NCBI GenBank assembly: GCA_017553575.1
Contig: JAFZKQ010000107.1
Location: forward strand, 1-64,000
DNA: 64,000 bases
Direction of reading: 5' to 3'
Source: Paludibacteraceae bacterium
GTDB taxonomy: Bacteria > Bacteroidota > Bacteroidia > Bacteroidales > Paludibacteraceae
The notes beneath the pieces are model-generated. The model did not search any database, was not told the origin of the DNA, and saw nothing but the letters and a program-made list of their open reading frames with translations. The translations under genes were made by a program, and so were the position numbers. Positions 1 through 7,977 of the stretch are shown in pieces. Every line of letters begins with the position of its first letter. The stretch's first letter is position 1.

Positions 1-395
1 GCTGAAATACCGAAGGACAACTGACGCTCGATAGAACGATCCTTCATGAAGTAACCGCTGTTCTCTGACAACGGAATATGGTAGGCAAACGTTGCCTGAC
101 CACCCTGACGGTAGGAGTAGCCGTTCCTATCATTGTAGACGTAGGCACCCAAACCGACATTCTTAAGGACACGCGTCCTAAAGCTCAACGTCTGCGTCAT
201 CGGCGCATCGTCCATACCCATCCATTGGAATTTTCCTGTCAACATGAGGTGGGAGCAACGCTCAGCTCCTGCCACGGCCGGATTGACCAAATAATAATTA
301 AAGTGATACTGGTCATAAACGATTTCATCTTGCGCCTTAGCCTTTGTAGCGATTAGGACCAGAGTAAATAAAGCAATAATATATTTTATCTTCAT
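1..395 (-). CDS. PorP/SprF-family type IX secretion outer-membrane protein, 3' part outside window
   Basis: The gene reads leftward off the window edge, so only the first 131 or so residues are visible. A signal peptide (MKIKYIIALFTLVLIATKAKA, cut before Q) is followed by DEIVYDQYHFNYYLVNPAVAG, the typical start of PorP/SprF proteins, where a short YxxNxxxxNPAxAG segment precedes a beta-barrel. Later pieces such as LKNVGLGAYVYNDRNGYSYRQGG fit barrel strands. In the family these proteins sit in the outer membrane and help T9SS substrates or gliding adhesins reach the surface. An alternative start lies 18-21 bases upstream (ATG at 413 or 416); I prefer 395 because it gives a normal-length signal peptide. 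The call is firm at family level; the exact paralogue cannot be told. Confidence 0.85.
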   Translation of the reverse strand, partial: MKIKYIIALFTLVLIATKAKAQDEIVYDQYHFNYYLVNPAVAGAERCSHLMLTGKFQWMGMDDAPMTQTLSFRTRVLKNVGLGAYVYNDRNGYSYRQGGQATFAYHIPLSENSGYFMKDRSIERQLSFGIS

Positions 396-482
396 CACAC
401 TAATGTTTTTCATCATATTAGTAATCCAAAAATGCAACCACACGAAAGGGGAGCCACTTCATGGCACTACCCTTTTCGCTGA

Positions 483-514
483 CAAATATATGTATATATT
501 ATTAAAAAAACAAA
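483..514 (-). promoter_or_regulatory. Bacteroidota-type promoter for the porP-like gene, with leader stem-loop
   Basis: On the minus strand a TTTG (511-514) is followed after 20 bases by TATATTTG (483-490), a full match to the Bacteroidota sigma-ABfr pattern. The resulting leader would be about 80 nt and contains a stem-loop near 443-480, in which CGAAA-A-GGG pairs with CCC-TTTCG around an inner GCCA/TGGC hairpin. The role of the hairpin is unknown. Confidence 0.65.
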
Positions 515-940
515 AAAGGGAATAGAGTTATTATCATATTCAAAGCAAGATTTTCTTCAACGAAAAGGGCATTTCCCTCTGTTTTCATAGTGCATCTACC
601 TAAATAACAAGAAGAAAGGGCATTTTTCATCAACGAACAGAAGAAAAATGGAAAATGTTAAAATTAATTAGGATTCCGCAGGTTTATCTCCACAAGTTCA
701 TCCTGCACCACATAGAGACAGAGATAACATATCAGCAGCAATAATTTTCGCCATAATAGTACTCTTTTTTTCACACGCAGATACGAGGCGTAGATATCTC
801 GCATTTTTCAAGGCGAATCATTTCTCCAAACGGTTAGCCTCATTTTTTAGACTAAGCGGACCGCAAAAGCATGGATTCCCGCCGCCCATACACAACAACG
901 ACAATCTCCGCACTTCAATCGTCCACAAGAAGAGACCCTA
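515..940. other. Intergenic stretch with no recognisable gene
   Basis: This stretch of about 430 bases between two leftward genes has no convincing reading frame, tRNA or repeat array. A motif of the form GAAAGGGCATTT occurs twice (around 563 and 615), but nothing further supports it as an element. Confidence 0.5.
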
Positions 941-980
941 TAAAACAAAAAAGTTCCTGAGACCACGAAGTCCCAGGAAC
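941..980 (-). terminator. Intrinsic terminator after the GGGtGRT gene
   Basis: On the minus strand GTTCCTG (980-974 side) pairs with CAGGAAC (959-953 side) around a 14-base loop, followed by a T-rich run (952-941). It lies 22 bases past the stop codon of the GGGtGRT gene. Confidence 0.8.
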
Positions 981-1002
981 CAACAAATATCAAGTAATGT
1001 GA

Positions 1003-2022
1003 TTATTTCTTGTTCAAGTACAAGTCAACCTCAACAGCACAAGCCACAGTACAACCAACCATAGGGTTGTTACCGATTCCGAGGAATCCCATCATCTCAA
1101 CGTGAGCAGGAACTGAAGAAGATCCAGCGAATTGAGCATCAGAGTGCATACGGCCCAAAGTATCCGTCATACCATAAGAAGCAGGACCTGCAGCCATATT
1201 ATCTGGGTGCAAAGTACGACCTGTACCACCACCAGAAGCAACTGAGAAGTATGGCTTGCCAGCCAAAACACGCTCCTTCTTATAAGTACCAGCAACTGGG
1301 TGTTGGAAACGAGTTGGGTTTGTAGAGTTACCTGTGATAGATACATCTACATCCTCTTTCCACATGATAGCTACACCCTCACGAACGTCATCTGCGCCGT
1401 AGCAGTTAACTGCTGCACGCTCACCGTTAGAGTAAGCAATCTTATTAACAACCTTCAACTCACCAGTATAGTAGTCGAACTTAGTTTGCACATAAGTAAA
1501 ACCATTGATACGAGAGATGATTTGAGCAGCGTCTTTACCCAAACCATTCAAGATACAACGCAAAGGCTTGTCAGCTGGTCTTGACTTATTAGCCATCTTT
1601 GCAATCTTGATAGCACCCTCAGCAGCAGCGAATGACTCGTGACCTGCCAAGAAAGCGAAACACTTTGACTCTGGAGAGAGCAAACGAGCAGCCAAGTTAC
1701 CGTGACCGATACCAACCTTACGATCGTCAGCTACAGAACCAGGGATACAGAATGCTTGAAGACCCTCACCGATATATTTAGCAGCCTCTACTGCATCTTT
1801 TGCCTTTTCCTTCAATGCGATAGCAGTACCTACTACGTAAGCCCACTTTGCATTCTCGAAACAGATCATTTGAGTCTCCTCACAAGTCTTGTAAGGATCC
1901 AACCCAGCAGCGTCGCAAATTTGGTTAGCCTCTTCGATTGATTTAATACCATGAGCGTTCAATGCCGCATTGATTTGGGCTATACGACGATCTTGTGATT
2001 CAAATTTAACTTCTCTAATCAT
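1003..2022 (-). CDS. GGGtGRT protein (PF14057 family), function unknown
   Basis: This 339-residue soluble protein carries the family's name motif as SGGGTGRTLHPDN near residue 265 and a Cys-containing tail (NNPMVGCTVACAVEVD). The family has no established reaction. In anaerobic bacteria its gene is repeatedly paired with a NifU-like iron-sulfur scaffold, as here with the gene at 2519-3220. Several conserved cysteines (QICDAAG, KTCEETQMIC, NCYGADD) would fit metal or cluster binding, which is inference. No signal peptide or membrane segment is seen. The start ATG overlaps what was once the stop codon of the broken gene upstream, in an ATGA arrangement. The family call is strong; the role is open. 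Confidence 0.9.
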   Translation of the reverse strand: MIREVKFESQDRRIAQINAALNAHGIKSIEEANQICDAAGLDPYKTCEETQMICFENAKWAYVVGTAIALKEKAKDAVEAAKYIGEGLQAFCIPGSVADDRKVGIGHGNLAARLLSPESKCFAFLAGHESFAAAEGAIKIAKMANKSRPADKPLRCILNGLGKDAAQIISRINGFTYVQTKFDYYTGELKVVNKIAYSNGERAAVNCYGADDVREGVAIMWKEDVDVSITGNSTNPTRFQHPVAGTYKKERVLAGKPYFSVASGGGTGRTLHPDNMAAGPASYGMTDTLGRMHSDAQFAGSSSVPAHVEMMGFLGIGNNPMVGCTVACAVEVDLYLNKK

Positions 2023-2419
2023 GATAATTTTGTATTTTGAATTTTGAATTTTGAATTATCAGCATCCTTGTCCATATTGTTTTGAGTTGTCTTAATAATC
2101 GATGTTAGGAGTTTCAGCAACTCTTCACAATCAGATAAAGGCTCTCAAACATATCAGGAGTAAGGTAACCCGTCTCTTTCATCAACTCCAACCAATAAGC
2201 AGTCTCGTCCGCCTCTTTCAAAGAGACATACAATTTCGTTATGAAATCTTTAGAACTCTGTGCACGACGAGACTCTCTTACATTAGCGCCAATACTTGTG
2301 CCACTTCGGAGCAACTGCTTAGACATCACAAATTCTCGTTCACCCGCTTCCGTCGTCAAATACTTATACAAACGAACTATTCTAATCGCGAAAGCCTTAC
2401 TTTTTGTCTAAAACAGCAT
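2019..2419 (-). pseudogene. Four-helix-bundle protein (23S rRNA intervening-sequence family), disrupted by a stop and a frameshift
   Basis: The middle of this frame reads as a typical four-helix-bundle (S23/bVSP, TIGR02436) protein: YKYLTTE, SKQLLRSGTSIGANVRES, FITKLYVSLKEADETAYWL. Two lesions are visible. From ATG at 2419 the frame reads M-L-F-stop-T-K-S-K-A-F-A-I-R-I-V, where the TAG (2408-2410) sits where a CAG Gln codon would restore the usual N-terminal helix. Near 2144 one base is missing: after SLY the frame runs into a stop, but the next frame continues with DCEELLKLLTSIIKTTQNN, the expected last helix, and closes with TGA at 2019-2021. A TTG start at 2371 would drop the first helix and is unlikely. 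Family members are of unknown cellular function and often sit as stand-alone genes between unrelated genes. Confidence 0.8.
2029..2057. repeat. AT-rich short direct repeats on the left of the broken four-helix gene
   Basis: The plus strand reads three copies of TTTTGAA in a row-like series (ATTTTGAATTTTGAATTTTG). A related AT repeat lies on the other side of the four-helix gene at 2492-2518. Such repeats commonly accompany this gene family in Bacteroidota, as I recall it, and may mark an insertion. Confidence 0.5.
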
Positions 2420-2491
2420 TGCCTGTTTTCAGAGACATCTGACAATCTAAAATCCAAAATGTTTTTTAAATATTAATTCTACTTCTATAAT

Positions 2492-2518
2492 TAAAAATTC
2501 TTAATTCAAAATTCTTAA
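2492..2518. repeat. AT-rich short direct repeats on the right of the broken four-helix gene
   Basis: Two copies of AAATTCTTAATT separated by a few bases run up to the stop codon of the NifU-like gene. Together with the repeat at 2029-2057 they frame the four-helix pseudogene. Confidence 0.5.
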
Positions 2519-3220
2519 TTATTCCTTACGCGGGTCAATAGATTTTACTGCTCCATCCTCAGCCTTAGTACGGCCGTATGTACCAGTAACACTCTTCAAT
2601 GCCTCGTCAGCTGGAACACCCTTCTTAACAGCATCCATGAATTTGCCCATATGGACGAACTCGTATCCACAAACTTGGTTGTCCTTATCCAAGAACATCT
2701 TAGTGATGTAACCCTCTGTCAACTGCAAGTAACGAGTACCCTTAGCCTTTGTACCATACAAAGTACCCATTTGGCCAATCAAGCCCTTACCGAGGTCTTC
2801 CAAACCAGCACCTACTGCCAAACCGCCCTCAGAGAAAGCAGATTGCGTACGTCCGTAAACGATTTGAAGGAACAACTCGCGCATAGCCGTGTTGATTGCG
2901 TCACAAACCAAGTCCGTGTTGAGGGCTTCCAACAAAGTCTTTCCAGGAAGGATCTCTGAAGCCATGGCAGCAGAGTGAGTCATACCTGAGCAACCGATTG
3001 TCTCAACCAAGCACTCTTCGATAACGCCATCCTTAACATTCAACGTCAACTTACATGCGCCTTGTTGAGGAGCGCACCAACCGATACCGTGAGTCAAACC
3101 AGAAATATCCTTAATCTCCTTTGCTTGAATCCACTTTCCCTCCTCAGGAATTGGAGCTGGCCCATGATTTGGACCCTTTGCAACAGAACACATCTGTTGC
3201 ACTTCGTGAGTGTAAACCAT
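2519..3220 (-). CDS. NifU/IscU-like iron-sulfur cluster scaffold protein
   Basis: This 233-residue protein resembles the NifU N-terminal scaffold fold. Candidate cluster ligands are the cysteines in GIGWCAPQQGACKL (about residues 48 and 55), LVETIGCSGMTHSAAMASE (about 77) and DLVCDAI (about 105). The CxGMTxxAAMASE stretch matches the scaffold-like proteins that accompany GGGtGRT genes in anaerobes, rather than housekeeping IscU (about 130 residues), and the C-terminal half is a longer extension. It would assemble or carry an Fe-S cluster for a partner, probably the GGGtGRT protein. The two genes once formed a tight pair and are now separated by the four-helix pseudogene. The family is clear; substrate and partner are inferred. 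Confidence 0.8.
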   Translation of the reverse strand: MVYTHEVQQMCSVAKGPNHGPAPIPEEGKWIQAKEIKDISGLTHGIGWCAPQQGACKLTLNVKDGVIEECLVETIGCSGMTHSAAMASEILPGKTLLEALNTDLVCDAINTAMRELFLQIVYGRTQSAFSEGGLAVGAGLEDLGKGLIGQMGTLYGTKAKGTRYLQLTEGYITKMFLDKDNQVCGYEFVHMGKFMDAVKKGVPADEALKSVTGTYGRTKAEDGAVKSIDPRKE

Positions 3221-3356
3221 AATTAATTACTTAATTGATATATAAAAATATAAGTCTTTCTTAACCTAAGCCCAAAATATTCTTTCACATTGCGTCTACA
3301 AAAAAAATGAAAATTTAGCACATTTCATAAGAGACAGCTTAAAATTTATCAACAAA

Positions 3357-5213
3357 CTAAGGTCTTTTTTTATAAAAACCTTCTATTAAAGCCATCGTGC
3401 GCTTGTAGGTCAACGTGTCGAATTGGGAATTGTCTCTTACATTCAAATTTTCATCCTGTAGCTCGCTCGTATGATCGTAATACAGATTAGTGATATCACC
3501 CGACTGATCCACGAAACCGAATCCTATATAACTATCAACCAACAAGAAATCCCGAGGAGAAGTATCTCGCAAGGATTTTCCGATGGAATAGTCGGAAACG
3601 GGGTTAGTCACAGAGAAAAGATCCTCCATCAGCGTCGGAACCACATCATAATGAGCCGACCAATGATCATAGCGCTTATGTGGGGTATTGTCAAAATAGA
3701 GGAAGGGCACACAGAGCTGCGACTTCGAATAATTGCCACTATGTCCCCAGAAACCTTTTCCATTATCGTTAAACTCCTGCGAATGGTCGCCTGTCACAAT
3801 AACTATCGTACTATCCAAGAGTCCTTTCTCCTCCAATCGGGACAAGACCGTTCCAATCAAGCCATCGGCATAGTTCGCCATATTTTTATAGAGATTGAGG
3901 AACTCCGTCGGATCGGTATGTTTATCCAACAACTCATACTTCGGATACGACCATGCCGGCGCATACTTCGGCTTATAGCCATTACCTACTGGCTCAATCA
4001 TACTATGCAACGAGTCGAAAAAGAGCAACGAAAAGAAGGGATGGGAATCCGGAGTGCGAGACTCGATGAAATCCAAGAAATTCTTTGACAAGGTATAATC
4101 ACGTTGCCAAGCCACATTTCCCTCTGTAGCAAAACATTGGTCCGCATAGTTATAGAAGACGTTTTGGTCCAAAGGAGGATTACGCATCGAGGCACTCGGG
4201 AACAGTTTCACCTCATACCCCTGCTTCCCCAACTCATCCATCAAGACCGGAGTAATATGCTGCGACTCGAAATCAGGCCAATAGACGCCAGGCAAGCCAA
4301 AAAAGAGCGTAAACATACCCGTTCTCGTTCCGTTACTACCGCTGTAATGATGAGTATAGAGGGAAGAACGCTTCGAAAACTCATAAACGTGAGGCATCGT
4401 AATGCTGTCGAAGGCCACAGGATTCCACGAATCCAAGACTAACATCAAAACATTACGAGTTCCTTTCTGGGTCGTCAACGTATGCTTCGGGTACTGATAC
4501 TGATGTCCCTCCATCTTGAAATGGATTGGATGTTTGGCCTCACCCCACCCCATAGTAGACAAAAGTTTGTTCGCATTCAAAGGTGAGCAGAAAGGGAAGC
4601 ATCGAACGATCCCCACCATATAGCGATTGTTGTGAGCCACCGCATAAGCGTGTGAGAACTGCGCAAAGAAGAATACGGTAAGGAAGAATCCGCAAATCAG
4701 ATATAGCAATTTCAGCTCCAACTTTTCAGCCCAACGATAAGCCAATTTGAAAGTCCAATATTCCAAGGTCAAAAGCAACGTAAGCAACAAGAGAGCCAAA
4801 AGGTAGATAACCCACGAGAATTCGAACACTTGTCCTGCGTCAGGCCCTAACAATTGGTCCATCACTGACTTGTTGATGTGGAAACGATACAAAGAAAATA
4901 TATAGGAATCTATCAAAAAGACAATCAGGGAGAGCGAAGATGTGACCATAGCCACTATCCTACTGGTCCGTTTATTCTTGGTAAGAATGGTCAACGGCAC
5001 ATAAGCGAAAATATAGGGAAGGAAAGCCAAAAAGACAAAATGAGAAAGTTGCAAAGAGTAGAGGAAAAATGGCGAATCCGCCCGGGCTTCGTCCGAAACG
5101 AAAGAGAGATATCGGAACGACAAGAGCAAGAAAAGCACGGAATTCATCAAGAAAAAGTAGAAGCCTGCCTTCAAAAGCGTACGTCTACTCACAACATTAT
5201 CATTTGACTGCAT
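3357..5213 (-). CDS. YejM/PbgA-like inner-membrane protein (DUF3413 + sulfatase fold)
   Basis: The N-terminal 190 residues hold five membrane helices (DUF3413 type), followed by a periplasmic alkaline-phosphatase/sulfatase domain. The nucleophile region is VLMLVLDSWNP (near residue 257), and the active-site Thr region reads GSNGTRTGMFTLFFGLPG. Later metal-site pieces are VTGDHSQEFND and GHSGNYSKSQ. In enterobacteria YejM/LapC senses lipopolysaccharide and tunes its synthesis through LapB/FtsH rather than acting as a sulfatase. Whether this homologue does the same is unknown. I start at the internal Met (5213) because a TAACTTTG promoter element at 5272-5279 would put the transcript start near 5265, too late for the longer frame beginning at 5267. 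It stands alone, about 130 bases past the NifU-like gene. Confidence 0.8.
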   Translation of the reverse strand: MQSNDNVVSRRTLLKAGFYFFLMNSVLFLLLSFRYLSFVSDEARADSPFFLYSLQLSHFVFLAFLPYIFAYVPLTILTKNKRTSRIVAMVTSSLSLIVFLIDSYIFSLYRFHINKSVMDQLLGPDAGQVFEFSWVIYLLALLLLTLLLTLEYWTFKLAYRWAEKLELKLLYLICGFFLTVFFFAQFSHAYAVAHNNRYMVGIVRCFPFCSPLNANKLLSTMGWGEAKHPIHFKMEGHQYQYPKHTLTTQKGTRNVLMLVLDSWNPVAFDSITMPHVYEFSKRSSLYTHHYSGSNGTRTGMFTLFFGLPGVYWPDFESQHITPVLMDELGKQGYEVKLFPSASMRNPPLDQNVFYNYADQCFATEGNVAWQRDYTLSKNFLDFIESRTPDSHPFFSLLFFDSLHSMIEPVGNGYKPKYAPAWSYPKYELLDKHTDPTEFLNLYKNMANYADGLIGTVLSRLEEKGLLDSTIVIVTGDHSQEFNDNGKGFWGHSGNYSKSQLCVPFLYFDNTPHKRYDHWSAHYDVVPTLMEDLFSVTNPVSDYSIGKSLRDTSPRDFLLVDSYIGFGFVDQSGDITNLYYDHTSELQDENLNVRDNSQFDTLTYKRTMALIEGFYKKRP

Positions 5214-5271
5214 AAAAACTATCTTTAAAGGGAAACTCGTCAAAAAACGATTCCTAATCCATTCCAATGCG

Positions 5272-5279
5272 CAAAGTTA
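5272..5279 (-). promoter_or_regulatory. -7 element (TAACTTTG) for the YejM-like gene
   Basis: TAACTTTG on the minus strand matches TAnnTTTG exactly, 59 bases before the chosen ATG. The -33 element is not clear. Confidence 0.5.
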
Positions 5280-5353
5280 GGCAAAAAAATCCACGTTTAC
5301 ATAATTGTATTGGGAGAAGGATTTGGAATTTTTCCACCAGGAACCCACCCCAT

Positions 5354-5397
5354 AAAAAAACGAGACGCACCGTAACAACGATGCGCCTCATTTTTTT
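5354..5397. terminator. Bidirectional-looking terminator after the VTC/DUF2490 operon
   Basis: GAG-ACGCA (5363-5370) pairs with TGCG-CCTC (5382-5389) around a short loop, and the stem is flanked by A7 on the left and T9 on the right. The leftward operon ends at 5398, so its stop codon almost touches the hairpin. Confidence 0.8.
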
Positions 5398-6093
5398 TTA
5401 GAAGCTATACGTATAGAAAAGTCCCAATTGGCAACTTCTCTCCGGTTTCTTCACATAAATGTCTTGGTTATACCTGACTGAGAAATCAATCGAATGTTGC
5501 TTAGTGAAGTCGTAACTGACACCCGCCTGCCCTCGAAGCCTATCCACCACATTTCCTTTATAATTATTGAGTTGATAAAAGCACTCGAAAGAGAGGTAAG
5601 GCTCGAAATGTGAATTTCTGATGTTATAAGAGAGATTCAGCTTATTACGCCAATAGCTCTTCGGATTCCACTTCACCCTCCCATAGGATTCGTCCTTGTA
5701 GGTCAACTGATAGCGACTCTTCCATGCAATATTGAAGCGGGAGACATCCTTCTTGAAGACGAAATAGCCATTGAAGCGATGCTTAAAGTCGAAGACTTCA
5801 GCACATTCGTCCCAATCACCAATCAAGTCATACCCCACTCCCACCTTAAACATTCGTTTCACGATGGTATAAGAGGCATCCGTTTCCGTCACCCACTTGT
5901 CGATGTCGCAACAATTGTTCTTCAAGCGAAACTCTTCGCCCAAACCGACAGACAACTTCTTCCAAAGGCGTTTCTCGGCAGACACACCCATACGAGCTCC
6001 GAAATCCTCCTGTTCCTGAGCAAAAGCGAAAGGGGCGACCAACAAGAAAGCCAAGAAGAGAGACCAAACCCTATGTTGGGGATTTTTAACCAT
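5398..6093 (-). CDS. DUF2490 outer-membrane beta-barrel protein
   Basis: A signal peptide (cut near AFAQ, residue 25) precedes about 205 residues rich in alternating aromatic strands (FKVGVGYDLIGDW, FNIAWKSRYQLTYK, HFEPYLSFECFYQLN) and ends in the barrel-like C-terminus GLFYTYSF with a terminal Phe. This fits DUF2490, a small outer-membrane barrel of unknown function common in Bacteroidota. Its start overlaps the end of the DUF4956 gene by 8 bases, so the two are translated together. The link to the VTC polymerase operon suggests a job in moving or anchoring whatever that system makes, which is inference. Confidence 0.8.
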   Translation of the reverse strand: MVKNPQHRVWSLFLAFLLVAPFAFAQEQEDFGARMGVSAEKRLWKKLSVGLGEEFRLKNNCCDIDKWVTETDASYTIVKRMFKVGVGYDLIGDWDECAEVFDFKHRFNGYFVFKKDVSRFNIAWKSRYQLTYKDESYGRVKWNPKSYWRNKLNLSYNIRNSHFEPYLSFECFYQLNNYKGNVVDRLRGQAGVSYDFTKQHSIDFSVRYNQDIYVKKPERSCQLGLFYTYSF

Positions 6094-6766
6094 TAAACTG
6101 ACTTATTTTTGTAATTTGGTCAACCGTGTTAATCTCTTTAGTTTGGTTCTTGTAATAAACCTTCAAGTATGCTATATCCTTCAAGAAATTGATATGGCCA
6201 ACATCCACCTTAGTGATTTCCAAGCCTGTACGCAACTTCAAATCAGCGAACAACTCCGCACGCTTCTCAGGAGTAATCAACGCGATCTTCTCGTAAATTA
6301 TCAACTTGCAGCCTTCAGACGAGATGAAAGAAGAACCCTCCATGACCCAAGCCATGAAAACGAAGAGCACGTTTGTAAACAACACCTCCACGATGCTGAC
6401 GCTCTCGGCAAGACCGTTAATCACAGAGACACCGATCACCAAGAAGAGATAAGTCATCTCACGGATAGGAATTGTCTCCGTTCTATACCTCACGATACCG
6501 AAGATGGCAAACAAACCGAGAGCCATTCCGACTTGAAGTTTCTCATTACCCAAAAGGAAGATAAGCAAGAAAATCGTCGTACTGATCAAGGTAAACGTGA
6601 AGACGTAGTCACGCCTTTTGGATTTGCCATAATACAACCAACCGATGATGCAAGCCGTAACTATAAGATTGACTGAGAACCTCAAAATGAGTTCGACCAT
6701 CCCAGCCACGTTAATGAGCTGAATGCCCATCAAATCGATTTCACTCAAACTGTCTAAAAGTGCCAT
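6086..6766 (-). CDS. DUF4956 integral membrane protein
   Basis: This 226-residue protein has four or five membrane helices in its first 150 residues (for example LIVTACIIGWLYYG and TTIFLLIFLLGN) and the family hallmark GLFAIFGIVRYRTETIPIREMTYLF. A cytosolic C-terminal domain of about 75 residues follows (ITPEKRAELFADLKLRTGLEI). DUF4956 proteins are widely encoded next to VTC-type polyphosphate polymerases, as here with the gene 20 bases upstream. A channel or membrane partner of the polymerase is the usual guess, but no function is established. Confidence 0.85.
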   Translation of the reverse strand: MALLDSLSEIDLMGIQLINVAGMVELILRFSVNLIVTACIIGWLYYGKSKRRDYVFTFTLISTTIFLLIFLLGNEKLQVGMALGLFAIFGIVRYRTETIPIREMTYLFLVIGVSVINGLAESVSIVEVLFTNVLFVFMAWVMEGSSFISSEGCKLIIYEKIALITPEKRAELFADLKLRTGLEITKVDVGHINFLKDIAYLKVYYKNQTKEINTVDQITKISQFNG

Positions 6767-6786
6767 GTCATTTATTTTATTAATGT

Positions 6787-7545
6787 TTATAATCTATTTA
6801 TGTAAAATACCTTCTCCCTAAAGCGGTTGTTCTTCAGCGATTGGTCTGTGAGGACCATACCCAAGCAATATTTGCTGATTCGCTTCTGCTTGATTCTCAA
6901 CTGCATAAAATAATCTCTAAAAGGAGAATATTGATTTCCGTCCTGTTTCAACTCGATGATGCACAACTTGGATATGCCCCCATCCTCATTCGTCTTGAAA
7001 TTATGGAAACGGACATTCAAGTCGATAGTCAATCTTTCCGTCTTCGCTTTGTTGACCAACGTGATACGGCTAAAACGATTCTGTAAACGGGGACTCAAAC
7101 GATCCATCGTATAGAACGACTTCTCTGCAATGAAATCGACCACTTCAGGATGAGACTCCACCGCATCGTCCGTCATCTTGATTCGAACCTTCTTAGTTCT
7201 TCCCTTATTGTTCTTATTCTTGATTTCGAGGAAGAACTGCCCCGAACCGACATATTCGCGCATACGGATTTTCTGTCTGTTCAATTTTCGGTTGTGATGA
7301 ACGACATACATTTCCGCATCCTGCGTGTCATAATAGACCGTACGATAGGAAGCGATACGCGAACCGTCAATCTCCTGAGCGAAATAGTCGTTTTGAGCCA
7401 TCCTCAGCAAGATGGGCAACTGGTTCACGTTGATAAGATATTTCGTATCAATCCTATTCATCAACTTGATGCCGCTCATCTGTTCCAACGAGATGGGGTC
7501 AAACTGGTTGAGGATTGAAGAAACTTCGTCAAATATGGCTTCCAT
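6787..7545 (-). CDS. VTC-domain polyphosphate polymerase
   Basis: This 252-residue cytosolic protein matches the VTC catalytic domain (PF09359), a tunnel-shaped triphosphate-tunnel-like fold that in yeast Vtc4 makes polyphosphate from ATP. Family marks are MNRIDTKYLIN (near residue 30), the basic strand RQKIRMREY, the metal and phosphate-binding FLEIKNKNNKGRTKKVRIKM, and CIIELKQDG near residue 200. Most basic and acidic tunnel positions appear to be present. The gene is followed closely by DUF4956 and DUF2490 genes, a set that suggests a membrane-linked polymer system. The bacterial product has not been shown here; polyphosphate or another phosphoryl-transfer product are both possible. Confidence 0.85.
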   Translation of the reverse strand: MEAIFDEVSSILNQFDPISLEQMSGIKLMNRIDTKYLINVNQLPILLRMAQNDYFAQEIDGSRIASYRTVYYDTQDAEMYVVHHNRKLNRQKIRMREYVGSGQFFLEIKNKNNKGRTKKVRIKMTDDAVESHPEVVDFIAEKSFYTMDRLSPRLQNRFSRITLVNKAKTERLTIDLNVRFHNFKTNEDGGISKLCIIELKQDGNQYSPFRDYFMQLRIKQKRISKYCLGMVLTDQSLKNNRFREKVFYINRL

Positions 7546-7554
7546 ACAATGAAT

Positions 7555-7953
7555 TTATTTCAAAATATACTCATACTCCTTTTGGCTCTTCAACTTTCCG
7601 TTGGGCAAAAAGGTACTCTGCGATTTTTTCTTACCATTCTCATGGTATTCGAAAGTAACCGTCTTTTTCAACTTATTATACTCATCGTAGTGTGTCTCCT
7701 TTATACATTTTCCCTTGGCATTGTACTCATAGACGATACGTTCGCGCATATCGCCGTTAGCGGTATACTCCGTTTCCTCCGCCTTGTTCCCTTTGTCATC
7801 ATATTTTGTCAGATGATCCAATGTTCTTTTCTTGCCTTCTATCTTCCACTCCTTGACTTCCGAAATAGTCTTCCCATCAAAAGTCTTTTGTGCGAAAAGA
7901 GCTGTAGAGAAAAGGAATGACAATGTCATCAACCCTAAAAACTTCATCTTCAT
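7555..7953 (-). CDS. Small secreted repeat protein (MORN/YwqK-like)
   Basis: A signal peptide (cut near LFAQ, residue 22) is followed by about 110 residues of short repeated beta-hairpin units such as YDDKGNKAEETEYTANGD, YNAKGKCIKETHYDE and YHENGKKKSQSTFLPNGK. These resemble MORN-like or YwqK-type repeats, which usually serve in binding or as surface modules. It lies 9 bases before the VTC gene and belongs to the same operon. ATG at 7947 is an alternative start. No specific function is recognised. Confidence 0.6.
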   Translation of the reverse strand: MKMKFLGLMTLSFLFSTALFAQKTFDGKTISEVKEWKIEGKKRTLDHLTKYDDKGNKAEETEYTANGDMRERIVYEYNAKGKCIKETHYDEYNKLKKTVTFEYHENGKKKSQSTFLPNGKLKSQKEYEYILK

Positions 7954-7977
7954 AACTTAGCAATTTTACTTAAACGA

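Noticed and set aside
2114..2371. Intact four-helix-bundle gene starting at the TTG at 2371
   Set aside because: This would lack the first helix, whose codons are present upstream behind an in-frame TAG, and it would also lack the last helix, which is out of frame.
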